Assembly: GCA_025331565.1 (NCBI GenBank)
Contig: JAFREQ010000166.1
Span: 887,501-951,500 of the forward strand
DNA: 64,000 nucleotides
Source: Holacanthus passer
Taxonomy: Eukaryota; Chordata; Actinopteri; Pomacanthidae
Direction of reading: 5' to 3'
A program made the position numbers and the translations under genes. Shown here piece after piece: positions 48,786 through 63,000 of the stretch; the first letter of the stretch is position 1; each line of letters opens with the position of its first letter. Under the pieces are notes generated by a model that was not told the DNA's origin, did not search any database, and worked only from the letters and a program-made list of their open reading frames with translations.

Positions 48786-49605
48786 TTCAAAGGACTGGCT
48801 TCCCAAGTTAAAAACATTTTTTTACAGAATGGCTGCTGTTAAAGATTAATACATTGTCTCTCCTTTATTGTGAAATGCTGTTTTTACATAGATAATTTCT
48901 GTATTCATCCATGTTTTATTTTTTACATGTTGAGCCGATGCCTTTTCATCCCTTTTTTAATAAGCTCTATAATTGCTTCTTGCATAAGAACTACAAAATG
49001 AACTATTATAATTATTATGAATTAATCTGGTTTGAAGAGAGGTTCTTAATTCTTCATAAGTCAGGCTGCAAAAAGATAGTGGAAGATGAACTGAGGGAGA
49101 TAGATGATTGTTTTTTCATGAAATAGTTTTTTAATACAATACTGAATATTGTATAGTAGGGAGAGAAAAACAGAAACAACAGTCTGTACTTACTCTGTTA
49201 CCCTCTAGTACTAATTATCTGAAAATGACTGCTGATGAAAAAAGAGGGTGTTGTATCTTTGGGGTTCATTAGGTCTTTATACATAATGCAACTTTGATCC
49301 TTTAATTAAATCAATAAATAATTCACATCAGTTTAATACATTTTCATCCAAATCCAAGATGGATTTCCAAATTACATTTATTCTCTTAAGAACAAATGGC
49401 TTTAAGCAACAAAAAAAATTTCTTGTAGAGTTTATAGCTGAACAACAACACGTTAGTTTTCACAGCTTAAATGACAGGAGGCAAACAGATTTTGGAGAAT
49501 TTTGAGGTGAATACATAAACAAGACATCAGATAAAGGTTTCAACATCAGCAGTGAAATTTTTTTTTTTTTTAATCTAACACTAGTTTGGACAGAGAAACA
49601 TCACA

Positions 49606-49649
49606 GGAAACTATGGATGGATGTTTTTTTACATCCATCCATAGTTTCC
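49606..49649. repeat. Perfect 19-bp inverted repeat with 6-base loop
   Basis: ggaaactatggatggatgt, six T, then its exact reverse complement. A third partial copy (actatggatggatgtaaaaa) follows at 49652-49671. Confidence 0.95.
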
Positions 49650-50245
49650 AGACTATGGATGGATGTAAAAACTTCCAGTCTTCCAGTCTACTGCTGAAAA
49701 CATCAGGGAAGTGACAGCAGCTTGGCCTTTGCTGCGTTAATTATTGATCAACAGCTACAGGATTAATCGTCTTATTGAAATGGCTCACTGCAGTTTCAAG
49801 TAATCCCCAAAAGAGAAGTTTTAAACACTCCAAACGCAAGAACTACGGATCACGACTTTAAATGTAAATAATGAGAAGAAGAAAGAGACAATGGTTTTAC
49901 AGGATGAGACATGATCACAAAGGAGAAGGAGGTAGAGGACATAAGATGCTGGGCAGAGCCTTTTGAATGTAACGCTGACTTCTGTCAGTGGGAGAAAATT
50001 AGTTACATAATGCATTCATTGTTTCCTATGAATCCATTGTGCATGTTAAGGCAATTTGAATAGCATACTGGAATGGTGGACTATGTCACTATCATTTAAG
50101 AATACTATATAAAGAGGTATGTGTAATATGTAAAAAAAATTAATGTCCTGAAGGATTATGACTTTGACATAAGTAGCCAAAGTTCTCATGGTAAATATGG
50201 TCTAAACACAAGCAGCTGAACGAGAACTTTGCCCAATTTGTGAAT

Positions 50246-50284
50246 TTCCCCACTGTGGGACGAATAAAGGTTTATCTTATCTTA
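50246..50284 (+). mobile_element. LINE 3'-end fragment
   Basis: gaatttccccactgtgggac followed by gaataaaggtttatcttatctta is a characteristic non-LTR retrotransposon 3' tail in fish. A second such tail is at 62355-62400. Confidence 0.65.
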
Positions 50285-51219
50285 AATGCAATTGTCTAAA
50301 ATTGACAAAATTATGATACAGATCAGAAACTATTGAAAGAATAAGTCAAGATTACAATTCTGACCAGACATTTGAAGCCAGCTGTCAATTCTTGACAGAC
50401 ACACAATGAAACAGACGCATTGCAATCAGTAAAATAACATTAGATATATTCTCTCAAAACTGTTGTTTAAAAACCTTTGTTTCCCAAGAATTCATTATAT
50501 ATAATAGGTCAGCAGAAATTCGTCAGAGACCTTTATTTTGGACTGTTGTGGCCTTTGGAATCATCTTAAACAGATCAGACAACTGATTTGTTTTCCATCT
50601 GTTTTGTGGCCTTTGTTGTTAACCAATCTATTCTCCAGAGTCAGCGATCAATAACTGCTAACATGCATCAAGATTGACCCTTGATTATCCAATTTGTCCA
50701 GATGTCCTCAGGGCTCAGCTGTGTGTGAGGGGGAGCCTGCCAACGTGCTCTTTTGCAATCCTCTCAACTACAGAAAAGAAATACAGATTCCTGTGACACA
50801 AAGAAACGCTGACATGTATTGAGTTTTATTTTGTTCTTAAATTTGCTGTGCATGTACACATCTGCATATATAGATATACATATATATGTTCATGGATCAC
50901 TATAGCTCTTCACGGTCACACCTCCCACCTCATATCATATCTGGTTATATCTGGTATTACCGATAGATCTTTCATGGTTGAAGTATGTCTGTGAAGGTTC
51001 TCAGTCATCCAGGTCATGGTATACAAGTGCAAGTTGAATCAAAGGCAACTGGACTTGGTGTAAAAGCTTCATGGTTGAAGCTTTTAATCACTGTTTCCTC
51101 TCCTCTGAGCATTTATTTAATATGTCTGCAGTTTAAACTGAAGACCATTACCTTATCTGTCCATCAGAGGGAGGCTTCAACGCCCTAGCTTCTTCTGACT
51201 GCAAATTTTATTTTAAATG

Positions 51220-52022
51220 GTTTGGTAAGCAGTGGTGGGTTGCCATACGGGTCTATCCTCGGGCCATTACCGTTTACATTATACATAAATAACTGATCCT
51301 AATCAATACTTCAATGTCCATTTTTTTGCTGATAATACAATCTTGTATGTCATAGGCTTCACCCAAGCCCAGGCCCGGACTCGTCTTCAGTCTGGTGCTT
51401 TCCATTAATCACTCCTTAATCACAAACTAGTTTTAATTGCAGAAAAGACAAAGTACATGGTATTCTCCACCTCCACTAGTGACTCTGACTATCTGCCATT
51501 AATAGTTTAAATGGCACTCAATATGGGTGCCACCTTGCTGAGTCATACAAACAGTTGGCTTTTGCTTTGGCAGAGTATCTTTCAGATTCAGATTCAACAT
51601 TTGCCTCAAAAATCAAACTAGGCTTTTTGTATAAATTAAAGGAAGTTCATCTTATTCCAACTGTAAAACTATTTTGCAGTCACCCTACATGTCTGTCCTT
51701 GACTATGGAGATATTCTGTATTGTCATGATACCCTATCAAAATTCAGTAATGTATTACGCTTTATTACAAGTGACAAATTTTAATACTCTGCAATTACTG
51801 TAAAATGCTCAACCTAGTGTCTTACAATTTAAAAAAAACTAAAGATTAATTTGATATTTTTTGTGATTCTTGTAACTGGTTTTATTAATTCCTTGGTTAT
51901 TTTGTAGTTCTGTGTGTATTTGTTTGATGATTGTATTAATATTTCTTGTTCTCAGATCTCTTGGAAAAGAGATCTTAATCTAAATGAGACTGCCTGATTA
52001 AATAAAGATTAAATAAATATAT
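51220..52022 (+). mobile_element. Decayed LINE: reverse-transcriptase segment and 3' tail
   Basis: Translation shows GLPYGSILGPLPFTLYINN and, frame-shifted downstream, FFADNTILYV at the catalytic box, where the usual second Asp of F/Y-A-D-D is Asn. Stops and frameshifts break the frame. The 3' end has gagactgcctgattaaataa, typical of L2-like fish LINEs. Inactive. Confidence 0.75.
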
Positions 52023-52322
52023 AATTATTCATCACTGTGTTCCTTGTTTTCATTCATGGTTGCATGTAACGTTCATTTGTGTGTTGAGTAGTTGTAAGTC
52101 GTGTGTGAAGTTAGTGGTTTCTGTGTACAGTAACATACCATTTCAGATTGCAGATAATATTTCATTTATAAAGAACTGTGAGTTGGGGCATTTGACTTTA
52201 TTACGGTGACTGTGTACGAGTCAAGTAGTCCCTTCTGTAAGGGTGATGCCTCAAGGTAAAATGCCTCAAGTCTTCTAGAACCAGATCAGGTAAAGTGTGG
52301 CACACTTGACTCAGGTGTACTG

Positions 52323-52342
52323 TATTTATTTATTTATTTATC
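52323..52342. repeat. (ATTT)n tetranucleotide
   Basis: Five tandem TATT units. Confidence 0.85.
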
Positions 52343-53682
52343 CACCTGTGAGTCCCACAGGGCTTCCTCTATCCCTTGCTAATCCCACAGCACGAGGTAG
52401 GCTAACATCTTTACAGACGGCACACACAGCTGGACGTGAAAGGTCAGCATGGATATAGGAATACTTGGGAGGCAGAAGAGGAGGGATGAGGAGATCAAGG
52501 AGTCTGTACTGCAAGTCTAAAGCAAGGATGGTGGTTCAAATATGTAGTACTGGAGTTCACCAAGATGTTGTGGAAAAAGTGGTTATTTTAGTTGTTTGGG
52601 AGAGAGTGAGAATACTAATCAGTCATCAAGTGAGAAGCTGGTAGTGTTGAATGATGGATCCGTCTAACTATCTCAAAACTACTCTCCAGATTGACAATTT
52701 CTTGTGAATATTCATGGTCTCCAGATGATGAACCCTAATGACTTTGATAACCCCCTGACCTTTCCTCTAGTGCAATCGCCAGACCAAAAGTTTCCTAAGA
52801 GTCTACAGACATGCCAGCCAATCTGTGACTGTGCTCTGAGCTAAGTGCCTAATAATAAAATGGCCTGCTCGTGTCTTCACTCTGAACAGCTACACATAAG
52901 GATCAGTGACTGAACAGATTGTGTTTACAGTACTGCACTAAAAGCCTGTGACATTTCCATCTAAGCCAATATGTTTTGCTGTTCTCTGTCTGTGGTTGCT
53001 TTGACACAGTTGTGCAGCTCACAACATATCCAGTTCATGAACGCATTTCCATTTGTTCACAGTCTGGCACTACTTTGCTGCTGCACAGGAAGTGATGGTA
53101 TTAGAGAGTTAAGCTTTTTCTTTTTTTGCAATACAGAATAATAATTCTGTGGTTCTCACAGTACTGTTTGTTTGATTGACAAGTGATTTCTGGATATTAC
53201 AGTGTAAAAGATCCCCACAACAAAGACGCAAAGTAGACACTACCAAGTCACTATTACAAGGTTCTTTGAAGGCATCAGTGATCTTCAAATTCCAAATGCA
53301 AAGCTCCTCCTGTCCCAATAGAAGTCAACAAAATCTTTTTGGCGCAGGACCTAAATTCTACTAAATCCAGACAAATGAAACCTCATCGAACACAAACAGA
53401 ACAGAACACTGTTACTGTGGAATTCAAACTAATGTGGAGAGACACCACTGAGCATTGTGCTGCAAACTCATGACTCCAATAGTCCAATTTTTTTTTCACA
53501 CACTTAAATTTTACAGCTGTTGATACAGACAAAACTGCTGAAAAGCAAATAAGCAAGTGTGGGATAGCTGTAAAATGGAGGTTTAGTTGAAGAGCTTTAT
53601 TTCCTCAGCTGATTCTATTAGTCTTCAGCAAGCCTCAGGATGCATTATGGCTATTATACCATGAAAGAACCTGAGAGAAGGA

Positions 53683-53689
53683 TAGAGAG

Positions 53690-53728
<39 letters not shown>
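53683..53728. repeat. (GA)n microsatellite
   Basis: A GA run with a few AA interruptions at its left side. Confidence 0.93.
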
Positions 53729-53732
<4 letters not shown>

Positions 53733-56700
53733 GTTTAATTTCTGACTACTGAAACAACTGAGAGAACTGACCACCATATTGCTCTTGCTGAAGAACGAAC
53801 CCACACAGTCCACTCATGGTCAGAGTGGACTTAGATAGCAGTGATCTTTATCTAACAGACCATCTTGGCTGGATAAATAATAGAAGGACAAGGAGGGATA
53901 AAAGACTTGATTCAATTTGTGTCAGAGCTTAGCTAATCTGGGTATTTTGCCAATCTGGAAAAGGATCCAACCGTAGGTAGAATTAATAACATGACAGTGA
54001 AAGTATAGGTGTAACTAATATCGTCACTGATAATGTAGACCACTTGCACATCATAATAGAAGGCAGTCACTTTGTCATACGTGACAAAAAATCAAAACGT
54101 CTTCCATGACAAATGTTTATTATCGATTTGATTCCATATTTCTACTTTGTGATCTACCAACCTCCACTCTTTTCACTTCAGTCCTACACCAGACATTTCT
54201 CCTGACTCTTCTCTTCTGTATCCTACTCTGCTCTCCTCTCCTTTTTGTGAATCTACTCTGTTTCATTGCTTATTGAGATGGAGAACATGTGATCAGTCAG
54301 CTGACTGAATTCATGATCGCCCAAGGACAGGACAGTAAAACACCCAGCATCATGACCAGCTGGAGGGCCCACCCTGCTCACCGGTGTCTCCTGCATCTTA
54401 AAGTAGAATTGTTTGGCCTCGCTGCTTCATGTTTTTATCATTGAAAGTGGATAGGCTGTTATACTGTTTAGTGGCTCACCTTGTGTTCTGTTTGTGGGCT
54501 TCAGTCAGTCTGTCCTTTTCCCTTTTTAATTTTCTTGGGCTTCTTAGTGTAGTAGCAGCAAGAACTCCCTGCTGTCATGTGTTAAACAGTGTTTTTTGTT
54601 TTTTTAAGGTAGATAACAACTGAAGTCTGTATATATGAAGTAGAAGCATTCAGTGTCGTGTGAAAAATCTAATGATCACTACAATTCCGGTTTGCTGCTT
54701 CTAAGTCTAATTGTTTCTTTTTGTGGACCAAAATTCTCATGATCCCCGCTGTTTAAGCTTTCATGTCAACTTTGAGTTAAGTGTTATATTTTAAAGAGCC
54801 TGTGGAGTTCCATGTTGGGCTGTTACACAGAAACTGAAGCCATTTATTCTGTTGTTTTATCAGAACCAAATCTACCATAGGGCCACGTGGACTCCATGTC
54901 TAAGGTAGAGAAACTGATCTAATTTCTCCACAGGTGCAATAGAACTTAATTTAATTTACAGCCTCCAAACATATTTATTTCCAATCACTGCCATTCACTG
55001 GTGTCTGGCGGGACATTGGAAATGTTTTAACCTATGACCCCTTTCACAGTATTTAGTCATTCAGTCATTAATTTTACCCAGAGAGAGAAGTCTTACAAAC
55101 CTGGTGGTCTCAGAAGTACACAAGTGTGTGTGAGAAAGACAAAGTGAAAGACACACAAAACAAAGTGTTGATGTGTTTGTTTCTATGTCTTGAACCACAG
55201 TAGAAAATACAGCTGCTAATTTTTGGATTTGATTAGTTTCACAGTCTGTATAAAAACACACCTCAAAATTATATTAACTAGGGAACTAAAATGAACTGAT
55301 TTCAGCTTAATGATGAGGCATTTTTAGATCATCACAGGTTCTACAGGGTTTTAGGTTGGAAAATAATCTCAGCTCAAAACGTAAATGCCTAAACTTCAAT
55401 GAACAGCAATGGAATGACAATTAAAGTTTTCAGTTAGTGAAAGCTGTAATTGGGAAACAATTGGTTCACGTGCCTTGTTTCTGTGGTGTTCATGTATCGA
55501 TATACTAGAAATCACATTTAACTCTTGTAGTTCCTGAAGTTATAATGTAGTACAATGGAAGGAAATAATGATCTTCAACTGAATACTTAGACTTGGACTA
55601 TAGAGTACCCCTGTTATGGAAGAAAACTCATTTAATTCAATTAAATTTTGAGCTAAAACTTTAAGTAAAAAAAACAGGTTACTGAAATTGGAATGAATTT
55701 AGACACCAAAACTCCAGATTAAAACTTTCAATTTCCAGCTACCAAGGATAAACAATCAGGCCTGAATAAAAGTGATCGCACCTCTGTCCGATGACGTTAT
55801 GTTCTATCAGTGATGTGCTCTAGGCAGCTTATTTATTCGAAATACAAGAAGGAAAGGTATTCTTGTTTATCCTGATGTTCAACTTTGAATTTTTATCTTC
55901 AGTTTTGGCAGACTTGAATTTTTAGATCAGAGTTTCAGCAGCTTGATTAAAGCAGTCTGTAGTGACTGTATTTCACAATAAGGTCTTCAGTTGATACTAT
56001 AAGATTAAAATTGTTACAGCTACTAATTGCTTCCATAAAACAGAATTAGTGACAGTTCTGCTGCACATGTGAAGCTGCTGATGTTGATGTTCTGCTCTGT
56101 GGCCGCATCTTACTATACTATACTTACTACCCACAGGAAATGGTTCACACACCACAATGTCCACAATGTCAGTGAAACCCAATGCCAGGCAAACAGAACC
56201 ACAAACAGGCATGGTCACAGTCTCAATACTGTCAATGTACCGAATTGTAAGTTATTAATTCATTTCTTTAAGAAGAAAACAGCAGATTGATCTTGTTAAT
56301 GACATCAGATTTCAGCACAGACGAAAATCTGTTCACAATTTTCCATCCATTTAGTCTCATCCTAGTCTTGCTGCCTGCTACATTTTGTGGCTTTTATGAC
56401 ATTTATGATTTGCTGTTGCTTCCTATTTTGGTAATCTTTTGCATGTTTAACTATAGTTAATGTTCATCGTGATATTTTCCCATCAGCGCTGAGCTGAGAT
56501 TTTGTAAAAAATAATGAAAATACTCCACTACACAATATCTTTATCACACACACTGTCTCTGTCCTCCACTATAAATAGACAGAAGGAAGTTTTACCATTC
56601 TAATATGTCATGCGTCTGACTCGTTACATTGCCGCAGCACCTCAGACATTTCTATCAAGTAAATTTAGATACTACAAATACAACCCACAAATATCTGCAA

Positions 56701-59190
56701 GGAGCAGAACAAGCTTCATATAACAACAAAGCTAACGCTAGCTGAGCTAGCACTGCAGTATAAACATACAAAAAAACAACATGAAAAAGTTACTGTTATT
56801 AATTGGCTTCAAACAAGGGTTAACATTCACAATTTCTCTTGACTGTCCCTCAATATTACAACATTAGTCCAACATTGTGACCAGAATGCAGGAATAGCCA
56901 CATTAGCAGAGCAACATGCTACCAGCAAGTTTGATAGGCGAGCCTACAAAACAAAGAGTAAAACTACAACAAATTAAAAAATGGCCAAACTTACAGCTTC
57001 CAAGTCTGAAGTCAAGTCACTGACAGCTGGTATCAATCCATTCTTGAGCCATTACTGACCCTTGTTGACAAAGCAGTCTGGCAGAGTAAAATGCACACCA
57101 TTTTCCAGTCATGGTGGGGATATTTCCATCACATTTCCATGAAAAATAAAGTTAATCTACTTGTTCTTTAAAGCCTCCAGATGAAGACTGTTGTGTTGGT
57201 TCTTGGCGCCAACAACAGAGAAATCAGCATGCTTTGCTCATACCTTCTACATCCTTGTGTTACTGCTCTTAGTGAGCGACAAAGTGGTAGTTTATGAGTA
57301 AATTAATGTGGTTGGTGTCTTAGGTCATTGTGTAATTTCACAGCTTAAGTACTGAGATAAGAACTAAACGTCATTTTTAAAGCAAGAAAATAGTTTTTCC
57401 GTTCTTTTCGTACCTTAAAGTTTAGCAGAGAGCAAGATAACATTACTAACATGGTTCCTTATCACAGGGGGTTTCACATACTAGAAACAAACACACTCAT
57501 GAATACCAGAGTCGAATATTTACCACAGAACATCATCTGTTATAAATCATCAAAGAGGAATTGCCTCTGATATGCAAGCAGGAGGAAGTGCCAGTTATCC
57601 CCACAGAATTTTTTTACATCAACACATTCAGTCACATCTAGTGAACCCTGCAGCTAATTACACTTTACCAACATCTAACAGGCTTCAAATGACACAGATT
57701 AAATGACAGTATTTCCCCTGTGTAGTCAAACCAGTTTAAGTCAAACCAGATCAAGATAATTATGTTTAAACAAAGCAGGTGAGTTTTGTTGTTTTCTACA
57801 CTACACAAGAAGCTCCTATCACAGAGCATTAAGACTTCCAGTCCAGTTGACATGTCACATTCAAAAGGTGTTCAGTGAAATGGAAGACTGTGCTCTGTAT
57901 GATAAGACAGCAAACCTCAAAGAAACCAGACCTGACTGAAGTACAAAATCAGCTGCAATTGCAGTTCTGTGTATTGGTTTATACAGTATTCAGTTGTAGC
58001 TTGAGCTGACATCTCTACACTCATAGGGCAGGTTTAACAGCAAATTGATGTGTTATGTTATGTCCAGTGAAATGCGCTTTAACAAAGTTAATGGACAGGA
58101 CTGAATGAAGAAGTTTATCACATTAGCCTCTCAAAGGATATAGTTGACATTCTATGTTTTAGTTATTGTCAACAAATTCAATGAAAAGACCAAAACCAAT
58201 CATGTGTTAGTCTGGCACTCAATACTTTTTGACAACTTTGCTTGTTGCTCTCAGTCCCAAGTCCTTTGGTTCTTATAAATTTTTGCCTTTTTGGTGTGAA
58301 ATTTGAAAGCAAATTCCTCAGTGATCCAGCATTGCACAATGGTCATGCTGGAAAGTAAGCAAAAGTTAAGTTGTTTGTCTTTGCAAAATATTTGCTTCTA
58401 GAAGTTTGGTAACACATGTAGTGACTACATGGAGTCTTGAAGATATGACATTATGTAATAATACTGTTATAAATCCTGCTTTAGCTGATGTACCATTGAT
58501 AAATCACACAAGTTTATGCTTATCAAACATTTGCTGTCAAAGCATCTCATAAAGTCTCAAAGAATCCAAATCACTTCACTTCTCAGTGGCGGTTTCCTGA
58601 TATTTTCATCTTGCATGCATTTGTGTTTGTGTCTTTCTTGATGTTTTCACCCATCATATTGTCTGACTTTGTTTGAGTATTTTTCTATTGTCTGCATCTT
58701 TCACTGTTGAGCTACTGCTTCAAATGAACACAATTCATTTTAGTGAAACAAAGTTATTTCTGCAACATTAATATAATATCTGAAAATGTGCCTTGTAACA
58801 GAAGGACCCATTCTGGTGTCATCATTTCGTCCACCACAGGCTAAAGCTAGTCTATATTTTTTGTCCTAAAAAAGCCTGACAAAAATCATGATTATCTTAC
58901 TTCCTCGCCGCTCGGCCAACTCAGAGCCCAGACAACATGGAGATGATGCAGCTGAGCGCAACACCGCACCAGCTGCTAACTTGTAGAAAAGGGTGTGATC
59001 ACATTCCACAGTCACAGATGCACCAATTGCATTTCCTTGTTAAAACCCCTTTTTTTGCCTCTACATCCGTAAACCTTTCCTGTCTCTCTCAGTTCAGCCT
59101 GCAGCCTGTCACATGCCGACAAAAGTCAGCGAACGGCTCTCTTGACAAACTGCCCTAACAAACATCCTGTTGAGTGTCTGAGCTCCTTAC

Positions 59191-59400
59191 CTCTCAGTGG
59201 CTCCTCAGCTGATTCAACTGTGTGAGATCCTGAGGGAGATACGCGCCGTCCAGAGCAGCTGACCAGCGGCCCTGCATCCACACCCACAGACTGACTGACT
59301 GACTGACGCTGTGACTGAGTGGGAGGCTGGATGACTGGATGACTGACTACCATTCGGCTGGAGGCAGCAGAGCAGAAAGCCACTCCCCTCACCGACCGGC
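59191..59400 (-). other. rab27b: Candidate non-coding first exon of rab27b
   Basis: On the minus strand a GC-richer stretch ends at a strong donor (GAG/gtaagg, GT at 59190-59189). The coding exon begins with an acceptor and 19 leader bases, so an upstream non-coding exon is required; mammalian RAB27B has one. The 5' edge is approximate. An ORF in this stretch matches nothing I know. Confidence 0.5.
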
Positions 59401-59850
59401 TGACTCGCTGCCTGGCTGGAGGGATGGATGATGACTATTTTAACAGCTCTGCCTTGCTCACTGTCTTACTCGCTAACTTGTCATAAAAACTAACTCCCGA
59501 ATGGACCAACTAAACAAATAACTGAATAACTAAATGACTGACCAAACAACAATAAAATTATTGTTAAAAACTAATTGACTGCAAACTAAAACACTATGAT
59601 CAACAACAACTAACTAACTAACTAACTGAATGACTAAATGCTCAACTTATGAAGAAATAACAAAATGAGCAACAGCCTGACTGAATGACTTGCTGTCAAG
59701 TTCACTGTCTGCTCAGTTGTTGACTGATAAACCAGTCCAGATCTGTCTGACAAACTGATTTCCTGACTGCAAATGTAGTACTCACTGTCTTACAAGCTGA
59801 ATGGTTGGCTGACTGGTTAACTGGCCGGCTGGTTAGTTACCTACTGGAGT
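59280..59850. repeat. Degenerate TGAC/TAAC tetranucleotide tract
   Basis: gactgactgactgac (about 59291-59308), gatgactggatgactgact and actaactaactaactga recur with decay over about 570 bases, overlapping the candidate rab27b exon 1. Confidence 0.75.
59401..59450 (-). promoter_or_regulatory. Candidate core promoter of rab27b
   Basis: Just upstream of the candidate exon on the minus strand lies a TATA-like ttaaaatag (about 59435-59443). Placement depends on the unproven exon 1. Confidence 0.25.
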
Positions 59851-59965
59851 CCAGATGCACTTTTGAGGGTCTTCACTTTTGGCTTTTCTCTCTTCTTCAC
59901 TTCTATTTTCTGCTTCTCTCTGTCTCTCTGTGTAATGAGAGGGTGGGGCCGAGCTACAGTAAGCT

Positions 59966-59966
<1 letters not shown>

Positions 59967-60022
<56 letters not shown>
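59967..60022. repeat. (CA)28 microsatellite
   Basis: Twenty-eight uninterrupted units. Confidence 0.96.
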
Positions 60023-60026
<4 letters not shown>

Positions 60027-63000
60027 CTTATCAGTTAGTAAGTGGAGAGCAGGGCAGCCTCAGGTCATGCTGGTGGAGGAAGCTGTGTGTGTGTGTGCGT
60101 GTGTGCGTGTGGTAAAACAGGAAGTAGAAAGAAGAAGAAATGACACAGGACAGCCCCAGGTAAATTCTTGAATGCAGGAAATGCATTCTGTATTTCATCT
60201 CATCCGAAGCCAAGACAAAACTAAGTCTTCTACATTTTTCAAAATTCACAGCAACTTCAAATTGTATTGTGAATAAACTAAAACAAATATTATTAGTTGA
60301 TGTTTATGCAGTGGGAGGAGCAGCTGGTTTTCCCACTGTAGTATTGTGTACTGTAATATTCTGTTCAGTAACTAACTAGAATTTGCATAGGGCCATGTTA
60401 GATGTTGTATTTTCACATAACAAGAGAAACTACTGAGAGAGAGAACTCTTCTTTACTTTGGTTCCTCAAAATTCCCTTTGGATTGCAAATCACTCAACGT
60501 GACACTGGAGCAGGACAGCATCAAATATATACCTGGGTGTCTGGCCATTTCCGAGCCAGCTGACAGACTTCGGCTGTTGCAGACAGCGTCAAAAATTAAC
60601 TTTTGAATCACCGGTCAAGAGGATGTGTAGATGGGAAAAAAAATCCACCAGTCAAGCATAATTTTACCAGCCTAAATAATAAATTGCCTTTTTGTGTCAC
60701 ATGTATATTCATCTCAGAACATTACATTAAGATAATAAGGTATTTATCAATGGTAAATCAGTTCAAGCCTAAGTACAAGTTAAGCAGCTTTAATCTCAAA
60801 ATTTTACCGAAAAATTTGCTAATAAATGTACTATGGATTAAACATACAAGTATCAGATGCTTAATCATTTGAGCTTAAAAACGTAAAACTTAAAAATCAA
60901 CTTTCTATCACTAGCAGCAGACAGGCAGCAAGTGACAGTTTAAGAGGATTAAAGAGGGTTAAATGAATTTTAAAATGCTCAACTTTGGCTCCGACGTAGC
61001 CGTCTCTCTCTAAACAAGATTACAGAGCGGTTACTGATTCTCCACTGATTGGTTACACGTCACAAGTAACAGTGTATCAACACTGACACTGCGCGACAGA
61101 CAGGCAGAGACTGGAGCTGCTCCAGTGAGTGAGCATAGCTGTGTGTCAAAGGCAAGGCCACAGATATTGTCGGCGTTGCAATAAACATCGCAATTTTATG
61201 ATCCATTTCTATGATGGCATGCATACCCAGTTTCCCAGTTAGACCACTGAAAATGCCTGACGTAGCCCTAGCCCTATGGGATTTCATTCAGTGGAGGCAA
61301 AAGTGATGGCTTTAAATTCAGTCGTTCTTCCCTAACCCAGTCATTGTGCTCCAGAATAGAAAAACAGCATGCATGGGGGGACATGTCGCAAGTCAGAGTT
61401 CCCAGATGTGCCAGTCTGATGCATAATAGCAGCTGCGTGTCTTTGGCTGGCCGGTAACCATCACAGCTTTATTAGAAATGTCAATCATTCACTCTGAGGA
61501 TAATACAAGGAGACACCTGCAAAGGAGAGGAAGGGTGAAGTGCTTCTCAGTCTTTCTTCCTTCACACAATAACAGCTTTAAATTGATACTTGAAAAATTG
61601 GTTACCATCACACCGGTAGTTTGGCTCAATTGGTCTGGGCCAAGAGGGACTAAAAATGGTACACTGCTGCTAGTTTATTCAGAAGATCTATTTTCACCAT
61701 CAACTCCTGTCTCCTAACTGTAGTGGAGCAGTTTAACCTCAACAGAGTAGATTAAGTTAGAAGGCTAAATTAAAGTTGGTAGTGCAACACAGCTAATAGC
61801 TTCCTCCATTTCTTCCTTGGCAGTTCCCATGATCAATCCATGGATTATGTAAATTTTATAGTAGTGCCGCATTTGAAATCAATCCATTCATCCATTCATG
61901 TGTCCAGGCAGTAAGCATCATGCGGCTCATGCCGGTGACCTTTAGGCGATGTTAAAGGCCACCTAACCACAACACCAACAGCTACCATGACAAAACAAGA
62001 TCTACCACTGGCTCTGCAGCAGACAGCAGGAGACAATATTCTGTTACATCAGAATGCATTCATCTCTGTTCTGTTCGGAAAGATGGTCCCAGGCTTGATC
62101 TGGGTGACAGGAACAGAGAATTCCCATTATCCATGATCTTCCATCCATTGTGCAATGGTTATATATATTATATAAAGGCCTACTATTTCTGTGATAGTGA
62201 CCGCAATGCAAAACATAACAGTGCATATATAAATGGGAGAAGCCTACAGTTTAGCCGACCATTTCATCTTGTTATTGTTCCTTTTTTGTTGCGTTGTCAC
62301 CACTGACCAGGCCAGGGAGTTGGCAACACATAATATTGTGATAATCCATACATCTGTGAATTTCCCCACTGAGGGGAGATAAAGGAATATCTTATCTTAT
62401 ACAGTGTCTTCTACAAGGCTACCCTACTAAGACCAGATGGAAACAGGAAGAAGTTCAACTAAGTATCGATAACACAACTATTAGAGTGAATTTAATATTT
62501 TATTTCTTAAAAGAATAGAGTGACTGAATGTCTCTAATAATAAACTACAGTTATTGACATTATAATAAATGCAAAAAAACAGGTAAAGCCTCTCTTGTGT
62601 GAAGTCTTGATTGGCTATTCAGTCAATCCCTCATGAATCTCATTGTTTCATTGTTTGTTTCATTGGTTTCATGACGCTGTTTTCTATGCCCTTATTACAC
62701 CCATTCTTTGAATTAGATGGAGGCAGGATCAGGAGGACGCTAGTGTTGAATGGATGTATTGCATGGCTGGGATGGTGCCCATTAGGAAAGAGAATACAAA
62801 ATCAAGATTTTTATGGTTAATTTTATTTCACTTCATTTGGAGTAATACTAAATGCTTCAGAGTAAAAACTTAGTCATGTGCTCATTTCGGATACTGAATA
62901 AAAATTTCTCTTAATTAAGTTTTGTGGCTGGTGAGGCACTGCTCAGGCAGCCTCTATTGATCAGCTGCCATTGATATACTTTGTCACCATGGGGAACTAG

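Larger units (their letters stand above)
43811..59188. other. Large first intron of rab27b (about 15.4 kb)
   Basis: Spans from the acceptor before the start-codon exon to the candidate exon 1 donor. It holds a GT tract (43884-43913), dispersed repeats (46690-46850, 48440-48785), LINE tails, a LINE fragment (about 51220-52022), a perfect hairpin (49606-49649) and a GA tract. No coding exon found. Confidence 0.5.
36086..59400 (-). other. rab27b: Gene span: rab27b, Rab GTPase
   Basis: Five coding exons on the minus strand join in frame into a 216-residue Rab (the mammalian protein is about 218). Motifs in order: P-loop GDSGVGKT (16-23), switch [10 protein letters not shown] (38-46), WDTAGQE (72-78), NKAD (132-135), TSA (161-163), and C-terminal CAC for double geranylgeranylation. 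The start [19 protein letters not shown] and the patches [14 protein letters not shown] and DLTSQQSF match RAB27B, not RAB27A. Family knowledge: RAB27B cycles between GDP and GTP on secretory granules and multivesicular bodies, recruiting Slp, Slac2 and Munc13-4 effectors for docking and exocytosis. A spliced 5' leader is inferred, so intron 1 spans about 15 kb. All catalytic residues, including the switch II Gln (77), are present. Confidence 0.93.
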
